A DNA stretch of 64,000 bases. It comes from Marinobacter alexandrii. Its GTDB lineage: Bacteria > Pseudomonadota > Gammaproteobacteria > Pseudomonadales > Oleiphilaceae. Made by a program: the position numbers and the translations under genes. Shown one piece after another: positions 28,694 to 38,921 of this stretch (positions within the stretch are counted from its first letter, which is position 1; the number at the start of each line of letters is the position of its first letter). Location of the stretch: positions 744,001 to 808,000 of the forward strand of contig NZ_SWKM01000012.1 of assembly GCF_005871205.1 (NCBI RefSeq), read 5' to 3'. The notes under the pieces are model-generated. The model was given only the letters and a program-made list of their open reading frames with translations. It ran no database searches and had not been told where the DNA came from.

Positions 28694-30145
28694 ATGGTAT
28701 CGGAGCAGTCCTGGAAGGAGAAATACCTGCAGGCGCTGGACTCGTCAGGCAGCCGCGAAGAGCAGTGGCAAACTGAGCGTAATACCCTTGAACGGATGCT
28801 GGTGCGTACCAGTCTGGCCTCGGAAGGTCAGGCCCCGGAGCTGGACAAATTGCTGGCTAGGGTTCGCAAGGATCTTCGTAAAAAGTCTGTTGATGTCGAG
28901 GCCTGGCGGGAGCTGCAGGAGCAGATCGATCGGCAGGTTGCGTTGCTGGATGAGTGCTCGGAAGCGGAACAGATGCAACCATCACCGGAGCCGTCACCGG
29001 ATTCCTTTAAAAGCAATGCCGAGACACCGCCACCGGCAGGGCCTGTTCCAGGCGATGAACGAGACTTGGCCGATAATACCGAGCGCCTGAGAATTGCCCA
29101 ACGGGTTGGACAATTGCTGGGTCAGTTGCTGGATCAGTTGACCCTGGATTCCGATGCCGAGGCCCGTGGCCGGGAGTTGCAGCGGGCCCTGCTGTACAGT
29201 AGTGACTGGAATGAGGTTCGGGAAGGGCTGAATCACGTTGCCGAGCTGGTGATTACGGCGGTGAACCGAAGCCGTGGCGAATTTGAAGCCTTTCTCAAGC
29301 GGCTGGATGGCCGGCTGGCCCTGTTGCACGAGCATTTCGCCGAGCAGTCGACTGCGCAGATGGATCGCCTGTCGGCATCCGAGACCCTGGACCAGGATAT
29401 TCGTGAGGGCATGGCCCGTATCGGCGCGGATATTCGCGAGAGCGAAGACCTGAACCAGTTGAAGGCCTCCGTGAGCCAACATCTGTCCTCCATTGGCGAT
29501 GCCGTCGGCCGGTTCCGGGATAAGGAAAGCGACCGTGAGAAAGTCTTGTCGGATCAACTGAGCGCGATGCAGGAAAAGATCGCCGTCATGGAGGCCCACT
29601 CTGAGCAGCTGCAATACGAGGTCCGGCGCGAACGCGAGCGGGCCATGACCGATCTGCTCACTCAGTTGCCGAATCGGGAAGCCTGGCAGGAGCGGCTGTC
29701 GTTCGAGTTCAATCGTTGGCAGCGCTATCGGAACGAGCTGACCATTGGCCTGCTGGACATCGATCTGTTCAAACGCATCAACGATGGCTATGGCCACAAG
29801 GCCGGAGACCGGGTTCTCCAGCTAATTTCCCGGGAACTCAAAGCCGGCCTGCGGACCACAGACTATGTTGCCCGCTATGGCGGCGAGGAGTTCGTGTTGT
29901 TATTTCCGGAGACTGGACCGGATGCGGCCCTGGTGGCGATGGAAAAGTTGCGGCAGCGGGTCAGCAAATTGCCGTTTCATTTCAGCGGCGAGCCGGTGAC
30001 TGTAACCTTCTCGGCTGGTTTGGCCGTGTTTGGCCAGGGGGACTCGGAAGAAACAGTGTTTGAACGCGCCGACCGGGCCCTCTATCTGGCCAAGGACGCC
30101 GGTCGAAATTGCATCAATATCGAAGGCGAAGACGCCGGTCAGTGA
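28694..30145 (+). CDS. GGDEF diguanylate cyclase with helical N-terminus
   Basis: Likely active diguanylate cyclase. The first 310 residues are helical and charged, with no membrane segment and a Pro-rich break near 95-120. A coiled coil (DQLSAMQEKIAVMEAHSEQL) leads into the GGDEF domain (about 320-483). The active site is GGEEF near residue 395, and an inhibitory RxxD site (RTTD) lies five residues before it. ATG 28694 with GGAAG upstream is preferred; ATG 28661 would add 11 basic residues. The stop overlaps DUF2789 on the other strand by 7 bp. Confidence 0.9.
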   Translation: MVSEQSWKEKYLQALDSSGSREEQWQTERNTLERMLVRTSLASEGQAPELDKLLARVRKDLRKKSVDVEAWRELQEQIDRQVALLDECSEAEQMQPSPEPSPDSFKSNAETPPPAGPVPGDERDLADNTERLRIAQRVGQLLGQLLDQLTLDSDAEARGRELQRALLYSSDWNEVREGLNHVAELVITAVNRSRGEFEAFLKRLDGRLALLHEHFAEQSTAQMDRLSASETLDQDIREGMARIGADIRESEDLNQLKASVSQHLSSIGDAVGRFRDKESDREKVLSDQLSAMQEKIAVMEAHSEQLQYEVRRERERAMTDLLTQLPNREAWQERLSFEFNRWQRYRNELTIGLLDIDLFKRINDGYGHKAGDRVLQLISRELKAGLRTTDYVARYGGEEFVLLFPETGPDAALVAMEKLRQRVSKLPFHFSGEPVTVTFSAGLAVFGQGDSEETVFERADRALYLAKDAGRNCINIEGEDAGQ

Positions 30146-30372
30146 CGCATGCGGGCATCCAGTTCGTCGATGACCTCGGCCCAGTCGCTGTCCTCTTCGA
30201 GCCCTTCTTCCAGGAAGTGTGACTGACTCTCCGACCAGAAGGGCGCATCCTGAAGCGCAATCTCCCGCGGCAACGGAGAGTATTTGGTCAGGAAGTCCTC
30301 AATGCTCTCCTCATCGGCCGCCAGGCCGAGTTGTTCGAAAAGGGTACTGAGCGTGTGCTTGCTGGTGTCCAT
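30139..30372 (-). CDS. DUF2789 family protein
   Basis: A 77-residue acidic protein. The pattern TLSTLFEQLGL, then FLTKYSPLP, ALQDAPFWSESQ, FLEEGLEED and a C-terminal VIDELDARMR is that of DUF2789, a small helical family of unknown role in gammaproteobacteria. ATG 30372 has AGGAG 10 bases upstream; the frame is open further to 30414 but MDTSKHTL is the usual start. It is convergent with the cyclase and divergent from the kinase. Confidence 0.85.
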   Translation of the reverse strand: MDTSKHTLSTLFEQLGLAADEESIEDFLTKYSPLPREIALQDAPFWSESQSHFLEEGLEEDSDWAEVIDELDARMRH

Positions 30373-30468
30373 GGGTCGGTTTCTCCTGATCGGTGCTTGC
30401 CAGAATGAAATCACAGTCGTTTGCAGGTATTGTTCCCTGAAATGTAGCGGAACCCCTAAGGATATCCA

Positions 30469-33258
30469 GTGAAGGCAATCCCACCCTTCTTACTATGCTG
30501 CCTTCTAGTGCTGTTTCAATCCCCATTGCGTGCGGACCCGCCCCAGCCGTCGCCAGCGCCAATCCTGAGCCATGAGGAGCTGACCTGGCTGGGCGAGCAG
30601 GGCAGTTTTCGGGTTGGTGTAAACATCGGCCAGGTTCCGCTGATCTTCGATACCGGCGACGGCACGCTTGCCGGTACCTTTATCGATTACCTCGCCCGAC
30701 TCTCGGGCAAACTGGGCGTGCCCATTGAGCCGGTAACCCTGGGTCAGGGTAACGAACCAGCAGAGCTGGCCACCGATGCAGTGCTGACAACACGTCTGCC
30801 TGACGCCCAGGTGACCCCGGGCAAGCGCTACAGCGAACCCCTGATGAGCTTGACCTACGGGCTGTTTGTCAGTGCCGGCGACGTCGCCATTCGCAGCCTC
30901 TCGGACCTTGAAGGCGGCCGCATTGCGATCATCGATGGTGACGTTAACCAGTATCCTATGCTGGACCCGGTCGAAAGCTTTACCCCGGTCCCAGTAGACA
31001 GCATAGGTGATGCGGTCAGTCGGGTGCTGTCGGGACAGGCTGATGCCTTTCTGGGGCCGGTGCCAGTGGTGTCGGATTACCTGCAGTCGGCGATGATCAG
31101 CGGCATTGGGCTTGCGGCGCTGCTGGAAGAGGCCCGGGTTGACGTGGTGTTGCAGGTGGACGTGGACGACGACCGCTTGTTCCGAGTTCTAAACCAGGCG
31201 GTGGCGGCGATCAGTCACAGCGAACATCGGGTCATCCGCCAGGCCTGGCTGCAGGCGGATGTGCCGGCACTGGAACGCAGTGGCCTTGAATTGTCGGCAT
31301 CAGACCAGGAATGGCTTAAGCGTCACCCCAATCTGCGGGTGGCCTTCCGGTCGGATTGGCCGCCGTTCGAGTATGCCCAGGATGACCGACCTACTGGCCT
31401 GGTGCCGGATCTGGTAACCCGTCTGGAGACTGAGCTGAACACCAGATTCAATCGCTCGGTGGTGTCGGATCGTGGCGCCGCCGAGCGGCAGCTGGAGGCC
31501 GATGAGGTTGATATTCTGCCGGGGCTGTCGCGAACCCCGCGTACCGAAAGTGATTACCTGTTTACCCGCGCCTATCTGACAGTGCCCATTGCCCTGGCCA
31601 TTCGGGACGATGGCCGTTTCATCGGTGAATTACGCGAGCTGCGGGATGAGCGGGTCGGTGTGGTCAATCGCCACGCCGCCCATGATTACCTGTTGATTAA
31701 TCACCCGGATCTGGACATCTATCCAATGGAGACGGTTGAAGAGGGGTTGCTGGCGTTGTCTAACGGCGATCTGGAGGTGATGGTCACCCATATTCCGGCG
31801 GTCAGCTACACCGTGGCCCGGCTCGGGCTGTCGAATCTCCGAATCACCAGCATCACGCCTTACGAGTACGACTTGCGGCTGGCGGTCAGCAAGGATAAAC
31901 CCGAGTTGCATCGGATTCTGAATCAGGCCCTGAACAGCCTCGACGCGGCGGAAACGGAGGCGATCTATAACCGCTGGATCCACCTCGATATCGAGCAGGA
32001 AACCGACTACACGGTGGTGCGCCGGGTGGTGCTGATCGCCGTTCTGGTGGTGCTGATCTTCCTGTACTGGAACCGCAAGCTGTCCCGGGAAGTGGATGAG
32101 CGGATCCGCTCCGAGAACGCCCTGCGTCGCAGCGAAGACGAACTGCGGGCGGCTAAGCTGGAAGCCGAGCGCCTGGCCAGGGAGGCTGAAACCGCGAGTT
32201 TGGCCAAGAGTGAGTTCCTGGCCAATATGTCGCACGAGATTCGGACCCCGATGAATGCCGTGATCGGGTACAGTGATCTGCTCAACAATACCGTTACCGA
32301 CCCTCAGCAGCGTACCTATCTGGAGGCAATTCGGGCTGGCAGCCGAAGCCTGTTGATGCTGATTAACGACATTCTCGATCTGTCCCGTATCGAGGCTGGA
32401 AAGTTGCGGCTGGATTACTCCGCGGTGTCGATGCGACGTCTGCTTGGAGACGTGCGCCACATCTTCGATCTGCGTGCCATGGAACAGGGGATTTCGCTGG
32501 AGGTCAGTGTCGATTCGAACATGCCGGTGTCGATGATGCTCGATGAAACCCGATTGCGGCAGGTGCTGTTTAACCTGGTGGGTAACGCCATCAAGTTTAC
32601 TCATGAGGGCGGAGTCACGGTCCGGGCCACGGCAACGCGGCTGAAGTCCGAGGCGTCCAGTGAGCCGGACGCTGGCAACGGCGAGGTCCGGAAGTTCTAC
32701 CGGCTGGTGGTCACGGTCCAGGATACCGGTATTGGTATTCCCGCGGATCAGCGGGACCGTATCTTCGATGCCTTTGAACAACAGGAAGGGCAGAATACCC
32801 GTCGTTATGGCGGTACCGGACTGGGCCTGGCGATCAGCCGGAAACTGGCACGCATGATGGGCGGCGAATTGGAGCTCGAGAGTGAGTCCGGGAAGGGGTC
32901 GGTGTTTACCGTGGTCCTGCCCAGGGTGGAAGCATCCGGAAAGGAGGCGGAGGACGAAGGTGAACCCAAGGAAGCCGAGCGCTTGCTGGCCCAGACCCTG
33001 AGTATCCAGGAGCGGGGCTGGTTGCGGGAACAGCTAGCGTCGGATTTTGGCGACGAGTGGCAAACTATCCGCGAAAGTGGGGATCCGGAGAAGATGAAGG
33101 ACTTTGCCCGGCGATTGATAGCCTGGGGCCAGCGGTTCCGCTCGAAATCGGTGACCCATTACGGTGAAAAACTGCTGACGGATGTGGAAGCGTTTAATCT
33201 CGACGCGGTGAACAGTGCGCTTGAGGCCTTCCCGAAACTGCTTGGTCGCCGGCGCTAG
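30469..33258 (+). CDS. BvgS-like sensor histidine kinase with two periplasmic solute-binding domains
   Basis: Membrane sensor kinase. A signal segment (residues 1-22) leads to two tandem SBP_bac_3 (Venus flytrap) domains, about 45-270 and 285-510. One membrane helix follows (about 518-535), then a short coiled coil and HisKA with H-box [23 protein letters not shown] near 587. The ATPase domain has [16 protein letters not shown] and [13 protein letters not shown]. After 825 comes a helical tail without a receiver or a canonical Hpt His. GTG 30469 has AAGGA 7 bases upstream. No response regulator gene is adjacent, so the partner is unknown. Confidence 0.9.
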   Translation: MKAIPPFLLCCLLVLFQSPLRADPPQPSPAPILSHEELTWLGEQGSFRVGVNIGQVPLIFDTGDGTLAGTFIDYLARLSGKLGVPIEPVTLGQGNEPAELATDAVLTTRLPDAQVTPGKRYSEPLMSLTYGLFVSAGDVAIRSLSDLEGGRIAIIDGDVNQYPMLDPVESFTPVPVDSIGDAVSRVLSGQADAFLGPVPVVSDYLQSAMISGIGLAALLEEARVDVVLQVDVDDDRLFRVLNQAVAAISHSEHRVIRQAWLQADVPALERSGLELSASDQEWLKRHPNLRVAFRSDWPPFEYAQDDRPTGLVPDLVTRLETELNTRFNRSVVSDRGAAERQLEADEVDILPGLSRTPRTESDYLFTRAYLTVPIALAIRDDGRFIGELRELRDERVGVVNRHAAHDYLLINHPDLDIYPMETVEEGLLALSNGDLEVMVTHIPAVSYTVARLGLSNLRITSITPYEYDLRLAVSKDKPELHRILNQALNSLDAAETEAIYNRWIHLDIEQETDYTVVRRVVLIAVLVVLIFLYWNRKLSREVDERIRSENALRRSEDELRAAKLEAERLAREAETASLAKSEFLANMSHEIRTPMNAVIGYSDLLNNTVTDPQQRTYLEAIRAGSRSLLMLINDILDLSRIEAGKLRLDYSAVSMRRLLGDVRHIFDLRAMEQGISLEVSVDSNMPVSMMLDETRLRQVLFNLVGNAIKFTHEGGVTVRATATRLKSEASSEPDAGNGEVRKFYRLVVTVQDTGIGIPADQRDRIFDAFEQQEGQNTRRYGGTGLGLAISRKLARMMGGELELESESGKGSVFTVVLPRVEASGKEAEDEGEPKEAERLLAQTLSIQERGWLREQLASDFGDEWQTIRESGDPEKMKDFARRLIAWGQRFRSKSVTHYGEKLLTDVEAFNLDAVNSALEAFPKLLGRRR

Positions 33259-33274
33259 TCGCTGGGGGCTTAGC

Positions 33275-33640
33275 TTACAGGCAGTCGAACTGGGAGCGGC
33301 GGTCGAAGGCAACCGCGACCATGTCGTAACCGGAATCGGAGAGCTGGCGAATCAGATCGCGGTCTTTCAGCAGGGTCATGCATACCTTGTGCACGCTGAC
33401 CTGAAGCTGCTCTACTGGCGGCTGAGCGGCCTCGAACCGGAAATCGACAATCAGGTATTTGCGTTCGACGGCCGCAGAGGCGGGGATGTCTTCACGCTCA
33501 ACGCTTTCGTAGCCAATATACGTCGCCTGCTCCTGGGGAAAAACCTGGCTCATCAGAACATCAAGGTTCTCGCCATGGGCGGAGCCGGTGACTATGAGTA
33601 GGGCGGTGGCCATTGCAGTGGCGCAAAGCGTGATTTTCAT
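33275..33640 (-). CDS. Small exported protein of unknown function
   Basis: 121 residues. The N-terminus MKITLCATAMATALLIVTGSAHG reads as a cleavable signal peptide with cleavage near AHG-EN. The mature part has no motif I recognise and two cysteines (in VCMTLL and at FDCL), which could form a disulfide. ATG 33640 with GGGGAG 9 bases upstream is preferred over a start 21 bases further out. It converges on the kinase gene with 16 bp between the stops; a link in function is only possible. Confidence 0.7.
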   Translation of the reverse strand: MKITLCATAMATALLIVTGSAHGENLDVLMSQVFPQEQATYIGYESVEREDIPASAAVERKYLIVDFRFEAAQPPVEQLQVSVHKVCMTLLKDRDLIRQLSDSGYDMVAVAFDRRSQFDCL

Positions 33641-33855
33641 GACGGGTACTCCCCGTGACAATCGGGCATTCGTGTTACCGAGTGTAAACTTTCGTTACAG
33701 GTGATTATTGCAGAGTGGCTGGCACTTTGCGTAATGAAGGGCATGAATTTTTCAACTTTTTGCGTTTGTTGCGGTTCGAACGACGGGCTGGCGGCAGCCG
33801 GCGGCTAAGCTATCAACTATTCTGTGAATAAGACAGTCAAATAAGAGGAATTGGC

Positions 33856-34473
33856 ATGTTTCAGCTCGTCTTTAAAGGGGAATGCGCTCCCGGCACCGAT
33901 CCGGAGACCGCTCGAGCCAATGCGCGCAACCTGTTTAAGGCCAGTGTCGAGCAGGTGGAGCGAATGTTCAGTGGCCAGCCGGTGGTTATCCGCAACAAGC
34001 TGGAAGAGGTTCAGGCCGAGAAATACCGCGCGGTGCTGAAGAAGCACGGCATGATTGCCTATGTTCAGCCCATGGCCGGGGCACCAGAGCCAGCGCGTCC
34101 GGTCCCTGCTGCCGCTCCGGAGTCGGCGCGCCAACGTTCCGCCGAACCAGCCGGCACTGAAATGCCGTCGTCATCGCCAGCAACACGCAAGGTCCCGGAC
34201 ACCGAGCCCGGTGAACGCTTACCGGTGGCCGGTGACAAGGTGGACGATATCCTCTCGGGGTCCGGGCTGAGCCTGGACCCGGTCGGGGTCACGTTAATGG
34301 AGCATACCGAGGTTGAGCCGCCGATGTTCCAGCACCTTGAGGACTGGACTCTGGCGCCCGCAGGAACGGAACTGGGCGTGGAACGTGAGCTGCCACCGCC
34401 GGTGGTGCCGGATGTGTCACACCTGTCATTGGTCGACGAAGACGCTTCCGATAAGCCCATACACGGTGCCTGA
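33856..34473 (+). CDS. Uncharacterised protein with N-terminal FxGxxxxG-type domain
   Basis: 205 residues, no signal peptide and no membrane segment. Residues 1-75 look like a compact domain (FQLVFKGECAPG, NLFKASVEQVERMFSGQPV, KYRAVLKKHGMIAYVQPM) similar in pattern to N-terminal domains I have seen on several uncharacterised gammaproteobacterial proteins. Residues 78-205 are Pro/Ala/Glu-rich and probably disordered. AGAGG precedes the ATG by 8 bases. It lies immediately upstream of the patatin autotransporter and is likely co-transcribed. Confidence 0.75.
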   Translation: MFQLVFKGECAPGTDPETARANARNLFKASVEQVERMFSGQPVVIRNKLEEVQAEKYRAVLKKHGMIAYVQPMAGAPEPARPVPAAAPESARQRSAEPAGTEMPSSSPATRKVPDTEPGERLPVAGDKVDDILSGSGLSLDPVGVTLMEHTEVEPPMFQHLEDWTLAPAGTELGVERELPPPVVPDVSHLSLVDEDASDKPIHGA

Positions 34474-34486
34474 TTCGAGGGTGCTG

Positions 34487-36688
34487 GTGGCGGTGAAGCT
34501 TGGACTGCCAGTTTTGATCCTGGCCGTGGCCCTGATTGCCGTGCCGCTGTCTGCGGCAGAACGGCCAACGGTGGGATTGGTACTGAGTGGCGGCGGCGCC
34601 AAAGGCATGGCCCACGTCGGTGTGCTGCGGGTGTTGGAGGAAATGAACATTCCGGTGGACCTGGTGGTGGGCACCAGCGCCGGCTCAGCCGTGGGCGCCC
34701 TGTACGCGTCGGGGATGCCGGTGGAGGATATCGAACGTCGATTCATTGAAATGGACTGGCTGTCCAGCTTCCAGGACGACCCGGGCCGGGTCTACAAACC
34801 AATACGACGCAAACAGGATGAAGTGCGACTGCCGGTGACCCCAGGCATCGGGGTCAGGGCGGATGGCCTTTATGTTGGGGGCGGCATTATCGCGGGCCAG
34901 AATCTTGGTTTCATTCTGAACGAATTGACCCGCAATGCGGCGCTGGTGGAGGACTTCGACCGCCTTGCCATCCCGTTCCGGGCAGTGGCCACGGATCTGG
35001 AAACCGGCGAACAGGTGGTGATGGGCGCTGGCAACCTGGCCGAAGCCATTCGCGCCAGCATGAGCATTCCCGGTGTTTACGCCCCCGTTAATCGCAATGG
35101 TCGCCTGTTGGTGGACGGCGGCGTCGCCAATAACCTGCCGGTCAGCGTCGCCCGTGACATGGGCGCAGACGTGATCATTGCCGTCGATATCACCGACCCG
35201 CTGCTGGACGCCGACCAGTTGAAGGAAGCTTTCTCGGTGGTGGGGCAACTGACCACCATCATGACTCGTCGCAATACCGAGCAACAGCTGGATCTGTTGG
35301 GCGAAAATGACATTCTCATCCGGCCTGACCTCGAGGGCGTCGGCTCGGTGGATTTTTACAACGCGCTGGTGTTGTTTGAGCTGGGTGCCACGGCTGCCCG
35401 GGAGAAGGCTGTAGCGTTGAGGCCATTGATCGTGCCGCGAAAAGAGTGGGCCGGCTACAAGTCACAGACGGCATTTACACCTTACGAGGCCGGGCCAATT
35501 TCCCACATCCGGATTGAACAGGGCGGGGGCTTGGCGCCCGAATTCCTGCGGGAACGGATTCAGCAAGAGGCCGGCGAACCCCTGGACGTGGAGGCGCTGG
35601 AGGCGGATCTGAAGCGCATCTACGGTCTGGGCTATTACGAAACCGTATCCTACGCGTTGGAACCCAGTCCGGAAGGCACCTTGCTGACGGTGCGGGTAAA
35701 GGAGAAAAGCTGGGGCCCGAATTACCTGTCTTTTGGCTTGGGTTACGAGGACAACTTTGATGGTGAGACCCGTTTCAACATCGCCACCGGCTTGAGGATG
35801 ACTGAGCTCAACGACTTGGGCGCGGAGTGGCAGACCGGAGTTCAGCTCGGCACCGATCCCTGGGTGCGAACCCAGTGGTATCAGCCACTCGATTACGGCT
35901 ACCAGCGCTTCCTGGTGCTTGGGGGTGAATACAGTCGTGACACTCTGGGTATCTATGATGGTGGTACCCGTCCGGTCAGCGAAGTGGATGTCACCTATCG
36001 TGACCTGGATCTGGCCCTGGGTATGGAGTTGGGTGGTAACGCAGAAATCCGTCTGACTTACGTCCGCGGTTACGCCACGGTGGACGAACAGATCGGCCTG
36101 CCGATCGTGCGCGACGACACCGTGCACCGGGGCGGGGTCAGCCTGCAACTGGTGCACGATTCCCTGGATGACACCTTCTTTCCCCGCCACGGTGCCTTTG
36201 CCGGTATCCGGGGGCGGTTGGAGCGCGAGGGCCTGGGTTCAGACCGCCACTTTGATTCGGTCACCGGCATGTTGTTGGGCACCGACAGCTGGAAAGGCTT
36301 TAACCTGACGGGCCTGTTGTTTGGCGAGGCCGTGACCGCCGGTGAACCCGGCATCGAGAACGCGGTGCGCTTGGGCGGCTTCCGTCGGTTGTCGGCGTAC
36401 GCTCCGGGCGAGATTACTGGCGATAACGCGCTGCTGGGCGCGTTATACGCCAGCCAGGCATTTGGCGGGCCGTGGGTGCCCTGGTTTGCGGGTGCCGGTT
36501 TTGAGGCGGGTAACGCTTGGGAATCGTTTGATCAGGCCAGTTGGAGCAATACAGTGCGTTCCTACAGTGTGTTTGCCGGGGTAGATACCTTTCTGGGGCC
36601 CGTGCAATTTGCCACCGCCTACAACAACCGGGACGACTGGGCCGCCTACCTGAATATTGGTTTCTCGTTCACCCAGCTGTTCTACTGA
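34487..36688 (+). CDS. PlpD-like patatin phospholipase autotransporter (type Vd)
   Basis: Surface or secreted lipase fused to its own translocator. A signal peptide (about residues 1-24) is followed by a patatin domain with the oxyanion loop SGGGAKG (about 34), nucleophile motif GTSAG (about 63) and catalytic LVDGG (about 208). A single POTRA-like domain (about 320-400) and a beta-barrel follow, ending in the aromatic ...SFTQLFY. This is the plan of Pseudomonas PlpD, type Vd secretion. GTG 34487 has GAGG upstream and gives 733 residues (PlpD about 728); the frame is open to 34313. Other GTG starts at 34466 and 34481 are possible. Confidence 0.9.
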   Translation: MAVKLGLPVLILAVALIAVPLSAAERPTVGLVLSGGGAKGMAHVGVLRVLEEMNIPVDLVVGTSAGSAVGALYASGMPVEDIERRFIEMDWLSSFQDDPGRVYKPIRRKQDEVRLPVTPGIGVRADGLYVGGGIIAGQNLGFILNELTRNAALVEDFDRLAIPFRAVATDLETGEQVVMGAGNLAEAIRASMSIPGVYAPVNRNGRLLVDGGVANNLPVSVARDMGADVIIAVDITDPLLDADQLKEAFSVVGQLTTIMTRRNTEQQLDLLGENDILIRPDLEGVGSVDFYNALVLFELGATAAREKAVALRPLIVPRKEWAGYKSQTAFTPYEAGPISHIRIEQGGGLAPEFLRERIQQEAGEPLDVEALEADLKRIYGLGYYETVSYALEPSPEGTLLTVRVKEKSWGPNYLSFGLGYEDNFDGETRFNIATGLRMTELNDLGAEWQTGVQLGTDPWVRTQWYQPLDYGYQRFLVLGGEYSRDTLGIYDGGTRPVSEVDVTYRDLDLALGMELGGNAEIRLTYVRGYATVDEQIGLPIVRDDTVHRGGVSLQLVHDSLDDTFFPRHGAFAGIRGRLEREGLGSDRHFDSVTGMLLGTDSWKGFNLTGLLFGEAVTAGEPGIENAVRLGGFRRLSAYAPGEITGDNALLGALYASQAFGGPWVPWFAGAGFEAGNAWESFDQASWSNTVRSYSVFAGVDTFLGPVQFATAYNNRDDWAAYLNIGFSFTQLFY

Positions 36689-36696
36689 TCCGCCCG

Positions 36697-37374
36697 CTAG
36701 GCGTCCTGCTTCTCGATCACGGCGATGGCGTCCAGGACCTGCTGACATTGCTGCATGGCGTAGCGGTGCAGGATCGCCGTCAGGCGGTCCTCGTCCCGAT
36801 CCTTGATCGCCTGGATGGATTCCTGCATGTGCGCCAGGTTGTCCTCGAAAACATGGCTGCCACCGCGCTGGAAGGCTACAAAAGCGCAGCGCTTGGCCGA
36901 CGGCCAGAGATCGTCGATGGCGGCCACGATAAAGTAGTTGTCCGCGTACACCAGCGAAGCCTTGGTGTACTCGATACCTAGCTCGAGAAAGGCCATCAGG
37001 TCACTGGTCTCAAAGCAGGTTTTCATCCGGGCATAGAGCAACTCCAGCCGTTCCATATCGGCCGGTTGCCATTGCCGGATCAGTTTGCGGCCGGTGTGGG
37101 TCAGATAGAGTTCGAGAGTCTCGTACAGGCTGCGGACGAAATACTCGTCCAGGGTGGTCACGAAGGCGCCCTTGCGCGGCACGTTACGTACCAGGTGGCG
37201 TTTCTCCAACAGCAGCAGGCCTTCGCGAATGGAGCCGTGGCTGACGTCCATATCCTTGGCCATTGCCCCTTCGTAAATGCGTTCGCCAGAACGTAGCTGG
37301 CCGAAGGCAATCAGGTTCTCAATGTGGCGGGCGACCTGTTCGGTCAGGGTTTCTCTGGGTTGGAACGCGTTCAT
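36697..37374 (-). CDS. GntR-family (FCD) transcriptional regulator
   Basis: 225-residue repressor-type protein. The winged helix is at 1-75 (QVARHIENLIAFGQLRSGERI, DVSHGSIREGLLLLEKRHLV, VPRKGAFV). The helical FCD effector domain follows, where metal or organic acid would bind. The ligand and targets are unknown. It ends 8 bp from the converging patatin gene, so there is no terminator room; the cls gene upstream is on the same strand, with 114 bp between. Confidence 0.88.
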   Translation of the reverse strand: MNAFQPRETLTEQVARHIENLIAFGQLRSGERIYEGAMAKDMDVSHGSIREGLLLLEKRHLVRNVPRKGAFVTTLDEYFVRSLYETLELYLTHTGRKLIRQWQPADMERLELLYARMKTCFETSDLMAFLELGIEYTKASLVYADNYFIVAAIDDLWPSAKRCAFVAFQRGGSHVFEDNLAHMQESIQAIKDRDEDRLTAILHRYAMQQCQQVLDAIAVIEKQDA

Positions 37375-37488
37375 GGTGTGATGTCGCTACTGCATGCGGG
37401 CTGATGGGTCAGGGCATAGTCGCATAATCGGGCTGAAAGAAACCAGTGCTGGGCGGCTCGCATCTCACTATGGCGCTCACAGCCAAGA

Positions 37489-38919
37489 TCATAGCAGCGG
37501 TGCGAGCAGCCGGATGGCACGGCAGGTTAACCGGAACAGGATGGACCGGTCCCGGTAGTCCCGCTCGGTCATCAGCCGGCAGTTGTCCAGATCGTCTTCA
37601 AGCATGGATTCAACGCTGCTGATGAAATGCGGTGCGGTGGTCACGGCGGTGATTTCGAAGTTCAGCCGCATTGACCGGTTGTCCAGGTTGGCCGTACCCA
37701 CCGCGGCGTAACGGTCATCCACCAGAACCACCTTCTGATGCATGAAGCCCGGCTGGTAGCGGTAGATGCCAACGCCGCTTTTACTGGCCTGTACCAGGTA
37801 CGAGTACGCCGCCAGACCAATCAGCTTGCTGTCGGATTTCTCCGGAATCAGGATGCGCACATCCACACCCCGAAGGGCGGCCAGCTGCAGCGCGTTCATG
37901 ATCTGAAAGTCCGGCACAAAGTAGGGCGAGCAGATCCACAGGCGACTGCGGGCATTGTTGATACAGTTCAGGAAGAACAGGGTGCAGGTTTCCCAGTCGT
38001 CCGCCGGTCCGGTTGGCAGCATCAGTACCCGATCCTCACCGGCGGTGTTGTTTTGCGGCGCCCAGTCCAGGTCCGGACACTCGTCGCTGGCCCAGTTCCA
38101 GTCCTCCAGCCAGGTCAGCTGCAGCCCGGTCACCGCCGGGCCCTCGATGCGGCAATGGGTATCCCGCCAGGGTTCATGGTCCATGGCGGTACCCAGATAC
38201 TCGTCGCCCAGATTGATGCCGCCAACAAAGCCGATGGTGCCATCGCAGACCAGCAGCTTGCGGTGGTTGCGGAAATTGATCTGGAACCGGCGCCGGCGGA
38301 CGTTGCCATCGCCAAAGGAGGCTACCCGGGCGCCAGCGGCCGTAAGCTGTTTCAAGTAGGTCTTCGATAATCCGACGCTGCCGATATTGTCATACAGGAA
38401 ACAGACCTCAACGCCCTGCGCCAGTTTGCGCTCCAGGATGGACTTGATGCGGCGGCCAACCCGGTCCGAGCGGACTATGTAGAATTCCATCAGGATATAG
38501 CGGGTGGCGTTCTCCATGGCCTCGAACAAAGCCTCGAAGGTGGCCTCGCCGTCTCTCAGCAGGGTGCAGCGATTGCCTTCGGTAAAGGGCTGGCGGCCCA
38601 GCTTGCACAGCACCTGGAGTTCGTCGGTAAAGTACTGGTCAGCCGGTGCTGCGATGGAAGTGGTCTGGCGTTCAAACCGGTTCAGCAGGTTGGTCAGGCC
38701 CTGGTTGCCCATGCGTCGGGCCCGGACGTAGCCACCGAAGCGATAACGCCCGAACAGCGCAAATAGCGGCACCGCCACGTAGGGCAAACCGAGCAGGCCG
38801 ATGATCCAGGCGATGGCGCCCTGGGCGGTGCGATAGGTCAGCAGAATCCGGTAGATGCAGGCCAGTGCGGCCAGATAAAGCAGGCCAACCGCCACTGCTA
38901 CCCAAGAAAAGTTTTCCAT
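37489..38919 (-). CDS. cls: Cardiolipin synthase (phospholipase D family)
   Basis: Inner membrane enzyme joining phosphatidylglycerols to cardiolipin. Two N-terminal membrane helices (about 5-60) precede two HKD motifs, HRKLLVCDGTIGFVGGINLGDEY and HQKVVLVDDRYAAVGTANLDNRS, both complete. The 476 residues fit ClsA. ATG 38919 is chosen; GTG 38925 would overlap the upstream araC-type gene by 4 bases (GTGA). Either way the two genes touch and are probably coupled. Confidence 0.92.
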   Translation of the reverse strand: MENFSWVAVAVGLLYLAALACIYRILLTYRTAQGAIAWIIGLLGLPYVAVPLFALFGRYRFGGYVRARRMGNQGLTNLLNRFERQTTSIAAPADQYFTDELQVLCKLGRQPFTEGNRCTLLRDGEATFEALFEAMENATRYILMEFYIVRSDRVGRRIKSILERKLAQGVEVCFLYDNIGSVGLSKTYLKQLTAAGARVASFGDGNVRRRRFQINFRNHRKLLVCDGTIGFVGGINLGDEYLGTAMDHEPWRDTHCRIEGPAVTGLQLTWLEDWNWASDECPDLDWAPQNNTAGEDRVLMLPTGPADDWETCTLFFLNCINNARSRLWICSPYFVPDFQIMNALQLAALRGVDVRILIPEKSDSKLIGLAAYSYLVQASKSGVGIYRYQPGFMHQKVVLVDDRYAAVGTANLDNRSMRLNFEITAVTTAPHFISSVESMLEDDLDNCRLMTERDYRDRSILFRLTCRAIRLLAPLL

Positions 38920-38921
38920 AA

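Noticed and set aside
31630..32781. Minus-strand open frame of 383 codons inside the sensor kinase
   Set aside because: Lies opposite the HisKA and ATPase motifs; no recognisable domain.
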